DNA of 64,000 nt. Source: Isochrysis galbana (Eukaryota; Haptophyta; Isochrysidales; Isochrysidaceae). Positions 23,977-32,785 of the stretch are shown piece after piece (position 1 is the stretch's first letter; every line of letters starts with the position of its first letter). The DNA lies in NCBI GenBank assembly GCA_018136815.1, contig CM030934.1, positions 4,227,587-4,291,586 on the forward strand, read 5' to 3'. The translations under genes were made by a program, and so were the position numbers. Under the pieces are notes generated by a model. It made no database searches, was not told where the DNA came from, and saw only the letters and a list, made by a program, of their open reading frames with translations.

Positions 23977-24870
23977 TCATGTTTCATAGCCCAGCGCTAC
24001 TGCCCACGTCAGTATAGCGTGGTGTCGTGCGTAGCTGCCGTATTGTCGCCGCAGGTGGGCCAAGTGAGTGTGCGCGCGCATGCACGTGCGCGTGGCGGGA
24101 GCATGAGGGCCGCGCATGCGGCGGCAGTCGACGATATCCCAACACACGCCGTAGCGCGCGCTGTAACCGATGATCGTAATAGTGTGTATAGTTGACTGTG
24201 GGATGAAAGGCTTGTGGCTACACGGCGCAATGCTACTGGGCGACCCGTCAAAGGGGTCCGCCCATGGTGAAGCGGTACCTGGGCGCGCTGCTGCTCGCCA
24301 ACGGCATCTTCCGGGCACTCCACGGCCCGCGCACGCTCGCCTCGCGGCGCCCAATGGCGTGTCAAAGCGCGGGTCGACGGAGATGGCGGGCTAGCGGTGG
24401 TGCTTGCTTCCGGATACAAATACTTTGGAGCATGGGGCGATGAGGCCCCCTAGATACTGGCGGGTGCTCCTGCGCGGAGCAGTGGACACAGAAAGTACCG
24501 TGCGAGCGCGGGCATTAATTCCAACACCCGCCAGTGCCGCGTGGAGTTACCGTCCAGCCGGACAGAAATCTCCACAACGCACTCCATGCACACGAGCCGA
24601 AAGAAATACCAATTGTGATGTTCGGAAACGACCTACGGCACCATGCAGTGTGCCGCATCGTTCCAAGCTCATCAAGGGGTGAGCTCACTCACACACACGC
24701 CGTGATAGATGGGTCTTTCGAAGCCGCACAACTTCGTAATAGATGCGAGAACCCAATCCTGCCTGGTCAACTAGCTGAAGTCAATCATTTCACCGAATAG
24801 GTACAGTCCTCTTGGCTCGGAGAGCTCCTACCGTATCTAATGATACCATGCGGTCGAAACTATGTCAACC
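23977..24870. other. convergent 3' flank between the two CRTISO-like genes
   Basis: 894 bp between two converging stop codons. No coding frame with family resemblance, no RNA gene and no hairpin of note. Confidence 0.45.
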
Positions 24871-27005
24871 CTAACGTTGAGGTTGCAAGAATCCATTTCG
24901 GTCCATCTCTTGCATAAGCGCAAGCTGCTCGAGTGGGGAGACGAGCGTGTTGGCAGCATTGATTCCACTCGCAGCTGCCGACGGAACACCGATGCCTGGA
25001 AAAGTGGAGTCTCCACAGTGAAGTAGTCCTTCAATCTGCGTTTTGGCATACGGGATCGTCTCGCCGTTTCCCAAGAAGATGGGGGGACCGTACGAGCCGC
25101 ACTCGCGTCTCAGGAAACGCTCATGCGTGAGCGGAGATGCGACCATCTCGATCACCACATGCGAGCGGACACCAGGCCACACCTTCTCCAACGCGGCCCA
25201 CAGCGGCTTGGCGCGTTCGGATTTGAAGCGTTTATATTCCTCAGATTTGCGATCTAATCCCTTCCACGGCTCGTACGGTTCGTCGGCAGCGAGATATGCA
25301 TGGATGATGTGGTGGTTAGGCGGCGCAAGGCTGTGGGGGGATCCAGCGAGGGGGTGTCATCTCATTGCATGCGAGGCAGCAATAGGCCAGCCGCCCCGCA
25401 TCGAGCGCGTGCACCGAACGCGAGGGGTCTCGGACGAGATGAGCACAGGATCGTAAGCTATTGCTGACCTTGGATCTAGTAGGGTTGGTATGCTGATGAT
25501 GACCATATTGGCTTCTCCCAGGATTGATTCAAATGAGTCAAGCACCACTGAGTAATGAATGCCCAGATCTCGAGGAACATCGACGGCGCGCACGGCAAGA
25601 TGAAGGTGCATAAAGCTTGGCGTGAGTTCCAGGGCTGGATTGAGCGCCCCACCCGCACCCGGGCGCGCCGCAGGTCGCCACTGGGGGGGCAGCATCTGTG
25701 CTGTGCCCCGTGCATCTGCGTTTGAGATGACGGCCCGGCTGGCGTCGATGCATTCACCATTAGCAAGACGCACACCTGTTGCGCGACCATTTTTGTTCAC
25801 AAAGATGTCCTCAACGTGGGCATTGAGACGCAAGACTCCGTCATGAGCCTCAAGACCACAGATCAAAGCGTTGATCACCTACCGCTGGCGAGATTTGCAT
25901 GTAAGCAAGTAGATAAATCACACGCAGGCCACTTGTCGTTCAGCCCATTCACAGCCTGGCAAGCATACTGCCACCTTCGCAGCAAGCTGGCCCGGCCAGT
26001 GTGAAAGTCCTATGGTCAAAAGCGGCGGGCGAGAGAGCAGTCTGCAATGCTCACCGCGCCTGAGCCCCCGACAGGGTAATCGAGACGTGCTCCGGGTGTG
26101 TAGAGGTCGCCCAAAGTGTAAGCAACGGCAGCTCCTAGTGTTCCGGACGCATCCAGACCAGACAGGGCAAACGCGAGGTAGTCCAGCCACGCCTGGAATA
26201 GAGAGCGGGGTCACACAGGGTCACATCACCTGGACCGCGCGGGTGTAACACCGTGTGGCATGGATGAGTTCATGCAGCATGACGTTGGTAGGCACTAGTT
26301 GGAGAGACCACACACCTTGATGAATGTGTCCGTCGTCCCCGCTCTTTCGACGCACAGGGAGAAGGGCCCGTTCAGAAACTTTGCATATGGAGCGGCCGAG
26401 AGCAGGCTCGGCAAACAGCGCAGTAGAGGGAGCAACACACCCAGGTCCGATCGAAGGACGAGTGGAGGCGTAGCGCCTGATGCGCGTGTCACTGGCTTGA
26501 CGCTGCGCATGAGCTCATCCCATTGTTGCTCCACGTCGTCGCCTCCGAATTTTCGCAGGGTCTCGCGCCAGCTCTTGTCATCACCCACGCGGAAGAAGAA
26601 ATCGCCTTGGGGGATACACATGCCCCATCCATCGTACTGGACCCACTCCAGCTGATCTGCAACCCCTGCGGCATCCAGGCACTGCCGGAGTGGATTGGTG
26701 GATGGCGCGGCCATGCCTGCCCAAAGGCTGGGTCCCGAGTCGAACACAAACCTTCCCTGCTTCGTGCGACGCTCGAACGAGTGCGCAGCGCCGCCCGCGA
26801 CAGAGTGAGACTCGAGGACGAGCGTCTTGAGGCCGTAGCGTGAAGCCATCACGCCCGCACAGAGCCCACCGATGCCCGAGCCGACGACGATGACGTCGAA
26901 GCGAGGCGCGGGGGTTGTGGCAAGCACTGCGCACTTCGCCACCCCTGCAAGCACTGATAGCGCGAGAGAGCGCAGCGGAGGCCGAGGGGAGCAGCGAGCC
27001 GACAT
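24871..27005 (-). CDS. carotenoid isomerase-like FAD oxidoreductase, 4 exons, copy 2
   Basis: Exons 27005-26316, 26192-26055, 25878-25469 and 25330-24871 join to 565 residues. The start ATG at 27005 gives a hydrophobic, Arg-bearing leader (MSARCSPRPPLRSLALSVL..) before VIVVGSGIGGLCAG. The order of motifs matches copy 1: FVFDSGPSLWAGMA, YDGWGMC, AWLDYLAFALSGLDASGT, YPVGGSGA-VINAL, TPSFMHLHLAVRA, ISIPTLLDPS-LAPPNHHIIHAYL, MVASPLTHERFLRRECGSYG and GDSTFPGIGVPSAAASGI. The third splice splits a Ser codon (AG|C) and rebuilds LLDPSLAPPNHH. None of the three introns falls where copy 1 has one. The reading frame continues upstream of 27005 without a better start. Confidence 0.9.
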
Positions 27006-27207
27006 CGCCGCCCACCGGACCGCTACAGACGGGCCCTCCCCACCGTCCCGATAGTTACTTACTACTATGATAGAACTGTCAGAGTTTTCTTGTTGCCCTA
27101 GTTTAACCCTAGTACATGCATAAACCCCCCCCAAAAGGGGGCTGGCATTCGGGTCGGGGCGCCCAAACGAAAGAATTTTTGTGCCGGACCATGTGTACTT
27201 AGGCAGA

Positions 27208-27738
27208 TTAGAACCCCCAAAGCAGCCTAGCACATGTGCATGAAGTTATAGTGACATTTGAGAGCTGCGAATTCGACAAAAACAAAAAGAAAAAAGAAAA
27301 ACGCGAAAACCGCGAAACCGCCAAAAAAGGCGAACCCCCCACCAAACTACTCGACAAGACGTCTCGCCCGAGCTGCGAGTCAGGGGGGAAGGGCGCGGGC
27401 AAAGAGGGCTGCGTCTGCGTGCGGCAGCATGAGGCGTCCGCCATGCTCGCTATCGCTGCTAGGTGGGGCAGGCGGGGGGCGTACGTGGCTACCTCCTTCA
27501 GAGAGGATCGAATCGCGCTCGACTTACGGGGGGCCGAGTCGGCTAGCGCCCCATAGGTGATCGCAAATTCGTGTGAGATGCCCGATAGGGTAGCTTGGAG
27601 TTTGTCGCCGTATGCGGCTTTGAATTGTTCGTGCGCGTCGTCGTCATCGACGTAAAAGATCCAAGGGCCCTTGCGGCCCTTGCCCATCCCATCGGGGGTG
27701 GCGTCCAAGCCCTCTAGCTTGGAGAGAAGAAACTTCAT
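27208..27738 (-). CDS. hypothetical protein, possibly part of a repeat
   Basis: The 176-codon frame starts with a well-formed ATG and ordinary residue use (MKFLLSKLEGLDATPDGMG, then WIFYVDDDDAHEQFKAAYG). After about residue 90 it becomes low in complexity, ending in a Phe/Ser-rich tail, so the true product is probably shorter or spliced. I recognise no family. It starts 54 bp before the hairpin-capped repeat at 27792, on the other strand. Confidence 0.3.
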   Translation of the reverse strand: MKFLLSKLEGLDATPDGMGKGRKGPWIFYVDDDDAHEQFKAAYGDKLQATLSGISHEFAITYGALADSAPRKSSAIRSSLKEVATYAPRLPHLAAIASMADASCCRTQTQPSLPAPFPPDSQLGRDVLSSSLVGGSPFLAVSRFSRFSFFFLFLSNSQLSNVTITSCTCARLLWGF

Positions 27739-27791
27739 GAATGTTGCTATATCCTCGCTCTTGATGTGTCCTTCTTGTCCTCCGCTAGCTG

Positions 27792-28071
27792 CAACTATCA
27801 GTAAACTGATAGGGTCATGGAGCGCGCGCCGCCGCCCGCTCTCGCTGCCGCTGCCCCCGTTTGGCTTAGTTTGTGTGTCTTTTTGGCCTCTGTTGTTCGA
27901 TGAGTGATCTGTGATCTGTTGTAGTCTCCCGTGTCTACCTCGGACCTAAGAAGCTCTCATTCTCATTCTCCCCCTCTCCCACTAGCTCGCTAGCTAGCCT
28001 CGTCTCTACTCTTCGACGCCACGCGTCGCCATCCTCCGACCTTCAGTCTACCTCATCGCTCGTAGCGCCCG
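27792..28071 (+). mobile_element. hairpin-capped retroposon, MERA-type 5' end (copy A)
   Basis: It starts CAAC and a perfect palindrome CTATCAGTAAACTGATAG (27795-27812, 8-bp arms), then GGGTC and ATGGAGCGCGCGCC at 27817. The same layout is seen at eight other loci in the window. The short frame from this ATG reads MERAPPPALAAAAPVW. No target duplication was recognised for this copy and the 3' end is not defined. Confidence 0.65.
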
Positions 28072-28446
28072 ATGGCAGACCCTTCTGAACCCGACACTTA
28101 CTACGATTTGTCAGACATCTTCCCGCAAGCAACAATCAACGACCCTATCACGACCGCGTCAGCTGCCGGCTCGATCGAACGGCCCTCTGCCTACGAGCCT
28201 GTAGTCATCGCGTGTTCGACAGGGTGGCACGGCGGCAGAGGCAGGCGGCAGGGCCAGAGGCTGGCTCTGTTGTTCTGCCTCTGCCGCCGTTGGGGAGGCG
28301 ATGGCGGGAGGATCATGTCGACGTCACTGTCAGTGAGGGGGGCAGCCTGCGAGCGCTTCGGCTCCGGCGGCTTGGGGCGACCCCGGTGGGGCGTCGTGGC
28401 GGCGGGGCTGGGAGGTGGGAGCGGTCGGCGCGCGCTCCATCGCTAA
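28072..28446 (+). CDS. hypothetical protein inside a repeat-bounded segment
   Basis: A 124-codon frame from ATG (MADPSEPDTYYDLSDIFPQA..) begins with plausible acidic sequence. It then turns into Gly/Arg-rich sequence that is the antisense of a neighbouring MERA-type repeat end (28300-28446). It is probably not a full gene. It also contains the arms of a strong hairpin, CGGCGGCAGAGGCAG at 28230 and CTGCCTCTGCCGCCG near 28290. Confidence 0.25.
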   Translation: MADPSEPDTYYDLSDIFPQATINDPITTASAAGSIERPSAYEPVVIACSTGWHGGRGRRQGQRLALLFCLCRRWGGDGGRIMSTSLSVRGAACERFGSGGLGRPRWGVVAAGLGGGSGRRALHR

Positions 28447-28475
28447 AACTATAACAATAGTTTATGTGTGACGTG
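28290..28475 (-). mobile_element. hairpin-capped retroposon 5' end, MERA type (copy C)
   Basis: Read on the minus strand it has AAACTATTGTTATAGTTT (palindrome, 7-bp arms), then TAGCG and ATGGAGCGCGCGCC. Its downstream frame contains DSDVDMILPPSPPQRRQRQ, which parallels MDTPLSPKRPRQDG at 56400 and PSLSKRPRLRKK at 60820. It faces copy A, so the pair bound 27.8-28.5 kb. Confidence 0.6.
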
Positions 28476-28961
28476 CAAAGAAGGTCCATCTTATTCACAT
28501 ACATGTTCGAGAGCAAACGACAGGCGACGCCATTCGTCGCACAGTTGTCACGCGGTTGCCATCAATAATGGTAATGGAACGGGAACGGAGGTAGTATACT
28601 AATTTTTTTGGCCGCACGCAATTCTCTAAGCATCAGGAAAGCACGATGTTGGACTGATTGCCCCCACAGAACCGACTCTCAGCAGATACATCCTGCCCAG
28701 GCAAATGCACTGCAGCATACAAGAGGTCCCCTCTAGCTCCCCCTAAACGCCTAAACCATCGAATCACCATCCGGTGCTTCCTTGGGGGCGTGCCATCGTG
28801 ATCGAGGCTTGGCCTACTCGATGACTGCCACGCAGCCATGCCCGTCGTTCCAGGTCAGCTGATTTGGCCCCACCCGGTAGCCTTCTCTTCATCAGGCTAT
28901 GCTGGCGCTCTTAGAACATGCGCCACCACGCCCGCAACGCTCGGAAGCACTAGGAATGGGG
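28476..28961. other. intergenic, no supported gene
   Basis: No coding frame, RNA gene or repeat recognised between the repeat end and the small membrane-protein gene. Confidence 0.4.
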
Positions 28962-29293
28962 TCACATATTACGGATTGGATCCTGCTTCTGCATCGCGCG
29001 ATACTTGGCCTCAGCCGCTTTCCACTGCGGCGTGAAGGTCCTCGGCTGCTTGTGCGCAACTGAAGGGCGAAGGGGGAGGGGATGATTATCAATGCCTGCA
29101 TGAGCGTGTGTATGCATACATTGCATCGATGACGTGCGCCATCGGCGTGTGGCCGTGAGATCATCAGCGCACCCGACATGAACCAGACCTTGCCGAGAAG
29201 CAGACCCGCGAGAGTGATGCCAAGGGTTCCGACGGCGACCTGCGCCGACTCGGACTTGATGATGCCGAGCGGTCCAAGGCCTGCAGACGCCAT
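28962..29293 (-). CDS. small single-pass membrane protein, 72 aa, 2 exons
   Basis: Exon 1 is 29293-29173 and exon 2 29059-28962, with a 113-bp intron (29172-29060, GTGCGC..CTTCAG). Joined they read from MASAGLGPLGIIKSESAQV through one hydrophobic helix (about residues 19-39, VAVGTLGITLAGLLLGKVWF) to a basic tail with PRTFTPQWKAAEAKYRAM and the end QKQDPIRNM. The layout (short N-terminus, one helix, soluble tail) is that of small accessory subunits of mitochondrial or plastid membrane complexes, but I do not recognise the family. The frame is consistent across the splice and the stop is immediate. A C/T-rich tract lies just upstream (29380-29830). Confidence 0.7.
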
Positions 29294-30148
29294 CTATACT
29301 GACTGTTCAGGATGTGGGGGGGGGGCTGGGTCACAAGCGCGCCCCGCCACCCGATCGAAGGCAATGCCAACCGCGCCCTTTTTCCCTTCTAACCTCGCCC
29401 AGCGACCACGCCCCTCTCCTCTCCTGCCTGTCTCCCCCCCCCCCCCCCCCCTTTCCCCCCGCTACCATTGAGTACAACGCTGTGCACCACCGTCATGGGG
29501 CGCGACTGCGGGCACGCCCAGTCCATTGTGAGCGCACTCCGTTCCATACCTTCCAACGCCTCGCCTCTCCGTCCTTCCCCATCCCCTCGCAAGCCCGCCC
29601 TCTCCCACTTTCTCCCCCCTGGGGTGGGTTGCGCAGTAGCGGACCTGCTGCTGCGCGCCCTCTCTCTCTCTCTCCCTCCCTTCCAGAACCCTTCTCCCTC
29701 CTACTCTACAATACACCGGCCCTTCTTTCCTCTGTTCAACGCCCTCCCTCGACTGTCTACACTGAATGCACCCCGCCCTCTCTCGCCCCCCCCCCCCCCC
29801 CCCCCGCCCCCGCGCGCCCAATGCCCCCCTCCCGGTACCATGGTGCATCTCTACAACAAATCACCTGCGTGAGGTTCCCCCGGTATTTCCCAAATCCCCT
29901 GTGTGAGCTGTAGACGAAAGTTTGTGCTTATAATCGCATCATATCTACTATCTCTTAAGCGGCGGCAGGAAGCACCTTTGAAGGTTTGAAGGTGCTTCGC
30001 GACATGTGAGTGCTCTAAGCTCCATACATTAAGGTAAATGGACGTTTCATATATTGTAAACACATCCCATCCTCGAGGCAACTGCGACATGCAGCACCTC
30101 CCAGGGTGCTTCGTGTACTACATACAGTAGGGGCGCACCATTAAAACA
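29294..30148. other. upstream region with polypyrimidine tracts
   Basis: The plus strand is C/T-rich at 29380-29460, 29560-29710 and 29770-29830, with poly-C runs. It is upstream of the minus-strand small gene, so the coding strand is purine-rich there. A near-inverted repeat, AGCACCTTTGAAGGTTTGAAGGTGCT, lies at 29969-29994. No gene is seen at 29870-30148. Confidence 0.5.
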
Positions 30149-30167
30149 GAGAATTTTATCCTCTATA

Positions 30168-30921
30168 ATAAATAAACCTTTTAATAGTCTCACCGCACAC
30201 GCGGCCGTGGACCCTCTACTTTCTACTCACGTAGGGAAACTTTCTACACCCCCACTCCCCCGGCCCTTCTCCCCCCGCCATAAGGCGACTCCCCCCGTGC
30301 ACTACTAGGGGGATAGAGGTGAAGGGCTTAGATATGGTCCGGTGGCCCGCGCCTCCCCCCGGTGATCATTCCCCTCCTTCCTCCTGTGTCTCCGAGTGGG
30401 CGGCGGTCTCAGCCCCGACTTATCCTGTAAACAGGTGCGGGACTTACCTATTTTTCGGTGAGCGGAGCTCTCGCTCCGCCCACCCCCTTCTCCGCGCTCT
30501 CTCTCCCCTCTCCTGCAGGCACGCGCGATGGCGCGCCTGCGGCAGGCCTGCAGCTGCCCCTGGCGAGCCCTAGAGGCTCCTGGAGGCCAGCTCTGGGGGC
30601 AGAGGAGGCTGGGGCTGGGCCCTGGCCTCCCCTGCCTCTCCCTCGCTGGCGCTCCTGAGCCTCTGGGGCCCCCAATCTGCACCTGTCTGCCTGTCGACCA
30701 GGGGGGAGGGGGGGTTGGAGCGATGGGCTGGCCACGACAGGCCAGGACGCGCGAGGCAGGCGAGCCTGCCAGGGAGAGAGTGGGTCAGTAGGGCAGTGGC
30801 CTCCTGGCAAGCCATCAAGCATGCCAGGAGGATGGGTGGTTCCTCCCCCATGGCAGGGGAGGAGTGGAGAGAGGGGGGGACTCGTGCCCCCCCATGTGTC
30901 AACCAAGTATAAACTTAGTTG
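30168..30921 (-). mobile_element. hairpin-capped retroposon, complete, with 18-bp target duplication (copy G)
   Basis: On the minus strand it starts CAACTAAGTTTATACTTGG, then TTGACAC and ATGGGGGGGCACG. It ends in an A/T-rich tail (AAAAGGTTTATTTATTA) at 30168. AGAATTTTATCCTCTATA occurs at both edges (30150-30167 and 30922-30939), an 18-bp perfect direct repeat. The body shares blocks with the elements at 31768, 53812 and 55451, including CAGCGAGGGAGAGGCAGG (plus-strand form CTGCCTCTCCCTCGCTGG near 30631) and a CTGTTTACAG block near 30425. Confidence 0.85.
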
Positions 30922-30984
30922 AGAATTTTATCCTCTATACTAGCCCGGTCACTCACTAGGGGGGGTGCGGAGGGCACCATCTGT

Positions 30985-31335
30985 AATGGGCAAACGAAGG
31001 CCTAAATAAGCTTCCTATATGTTCCGCCGGTATGGGAGATCCGCAAAAAAAACCGGGGGTCTTCCGTCTTCCGGCAAAATTCTCGAAAAATACCCGATTT
31101 TAGGCCTCTGACGGCCGTGCGGAAATATATGTCACGCCCCCCTGCGGTATTATTTTACCGATGGCCTTCATACACGAAACCATGGGCAAGGCCAGCTGAC
31201 AGCTGACCCGGACCTGAGATCCTGGTTCAATATGCATAGCAATACATTTTCGCTAAGTTTCCATTGACTTGAACGTGTACGTAATTATCGAAAAACTAAG
31301 GACGCTAACCGCTAAAATCGCCAAGGGCTCGAGAA
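30985..31335 (+). repeat. dispersed repeat, copy 1 (partner at 62400-62760)
   Basis: It shares in order with 62400-62760: GGGC(A)AACGAAGGCCTAAATAAGC, GGGG(T)TCT.CCGGCAAAATT.TCGAAAA, GATTTTAGGCC, GCCCCCCTGCGGTAT and GACTTGAACGTGTACG. Its tail GGACGCTAACCGCTAAAATCGCC resembles the left arm of the TAGGGCGG transposons (GACGCTAAAATCGC). It may be a distant arm of that superfamily. Confidence 0.65.
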
Positions 31336-31767
31336 CCCAACTTCGACCCGCGACCGGGGGCGCCACGAGGCCGTTCCAGTCACCGCTCACCAAATGGATG
31401 GCGCTGCCAGCACCAAGTTGCGGTATGCCGCCCTCACAGCCACGCCAATCGCGCCCGCCGCCCCCGCGCACTGCGTCGAAATCGGCCGCTTGCGGCCCCC
31501 GGTGATGACGTCGTCACGCCCCCAAGACGCGCCCTGAGTGCCCAACTTCGACCCGCGACCGGGGGCGCCACGAGGCCGTTCCAGTCACCGCTCACCAAAT
31601 GGATGGCGCTACCAGCACCAAAGTGCGGTATGCCGCCCTCACAGCCACGCCAATCGCGCCCGCCGCCCCCGCGCACTGCGTCGAAATCGGCCGCTTGCGG
31701 CCCCCGGTGATGACGTCGTCACGCCCCCAAGACGCGCCCTGAGTGCCCAACTTCGACCCGCGACCCG
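31336..31767 (+). repeat. tandem repeat, 205-bp unit, two full copies plus start of a third
   Basis: Units start at 31336, 31541 and 31746 with CCCAACTTCGACCCGCGACC, an exact spacing of 205 bp. Units 1 and 2 are almost identical to their ends (TGATGACGTCGTCACGCC, GACGCGCCCTGAGTG). The third is broken after about 22 bp by a retroposon and resumes at 32640. The unit start resembles CCCAACTTCGAACCGATGCC in the TAGGGCGG transposon left arm, so the satellite may derive from it. Confidence 0.9.
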
Positions 31768-32639
31768 CAACTAAGTTTATTTATACTTAGCTCGCCCATG
31801 GGGGGGCACGAGCCCCCCTCTCTCTCCACTCCTCCCCTGCCATGGGGGAGGATCCACCCACTCTCCTGGCACGCCTGATGGCTTGCCAGGAGCACACAGC
31901 CCTGCTGACCCATACCTCTCCCCACAGGCCCGCCTGACTCGCCCGCCCTGGCCCATCGTGGCCTGCCCATTCCTCTAACCAGCCCCTCCTCCCCCTGCCT
32001 GGGCCCCCCTGTTCAGGACCCCCCAGTCAGCTCCAGTCGACCCGCAGGGGCTCGAGAGCCAGCGAGGGAGAGGCAGGAGGGGCCAGGGCCATGCCCCAGC
32101 CTCACCTGCCCCCTGAGCTATGCTCCCAGGCCCTGCAGGCCATCTGGGGACCTGAGCGAGGGGCCGCAGGCGCGCGCCATGGGCCCCCGCCGCAGGGAAG
32201 AGAGGAGGAAAAGGGAAGAGGGAGGGGAGGGGGGAGCGGCAGCTCTCCCCTCCGGCAGTAACGTGTCTTCTCGCCCCGTTTGGGTAAGAGAAGACGGGGG
32301 CGCCAGAGCCAGGAGGGAAGGGCCGCGGCTCGCCGCGGCCACTCGCTCGGGCGAGGGAGATTAGCGCTCTAGGCCCCTAAACTCACGAGTGCCCCCCCCC
32401 CTGCGTTGTTTTACCCGAAAGGGGTTTTCCCCCAGCGTGGCCTCGAGGAGAGGGTGTGCTGGGGTGCGTAGGGTCGGTGCTTGCACTGGGGGGAGGACAA
32501 ATATCGAGGGGAGGGGGCAATGCCCCCCCCCCCGTACCACTCGGACACCTGGCTCGCCAGGCATGGCGGGAGTCCGGGGCTGAAAAGTTGTGTCCAATTA
32601 GCTAGTGGGGATGGCTAGGATATAACATTTTAATTTTAA
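31768..32639 (+). mobile_element. hairpin-capped retroposon, complete, with 15-bp target duplication, inserted in the tandem repeat (copy H)
   Basis: It starts CAACTAAGTTTATTTATACTTAG then CTCGCCC and ATGGGGGGGCACG (31798). It ends in an A/T-rich tail ATAACATTTTAATTTTAA. TCGACCCGCGACCCG is present at 31753-31767 and 32640-32654. The satellite unit broken at 31767 continues at 32640, so the insertion is clean. Length 872 bp. It shares its 5' half with copies G, M and B1 (CAGCGAGGGAGAGGCAGGAG, GCCCCAGCCTC, GGCGCGCGCCATGGGC). Confidence 0.88.
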
Positions 32640-32785
32640 TCGACCCGCGACCCGCGACCGGGGGCGCCACGAAGCCGTTCCAGTCACCGCTCACCAAATG
32701 GATGGCGATACCAGCACCAAAGTGCGGTATGCCGCCCTCACGGCCACGCCAATCGCGCCCGCCCGCGCTGGCAGAGGACTTGGGT
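32640..32785 (+). repeat. continuation of the 205-bp repeat unit after the retroposon
   Basis: CGACCCGCGACCGGGGGCGCC.. through AAGTGCGGTATGCCGCCCTC and CCACGCCAATCGCGCCCGCC repeats the unit start. It then joins the transposase-like sequence from about 32770. Confidence 0.85.

Noticed and set aside
27792-27830. Helitron 3' end (hairpin followed by CTRR)
   Set aside because: Read in reverse, copy A has a CTAG about 10 nt after the hairpin, but the other copies do not, and the 15-18 bp duplications contradict Helitron insertion.
27792-28475. Terminal-inverted-repeat DNA transposon formed by facing copies A and C
   Set aside because: The facing ATGGAGCGCGCGCC ends look like inverted repeats, but the palindromes differ, no target duplication was found, and related copies are single-ended with long duplications.
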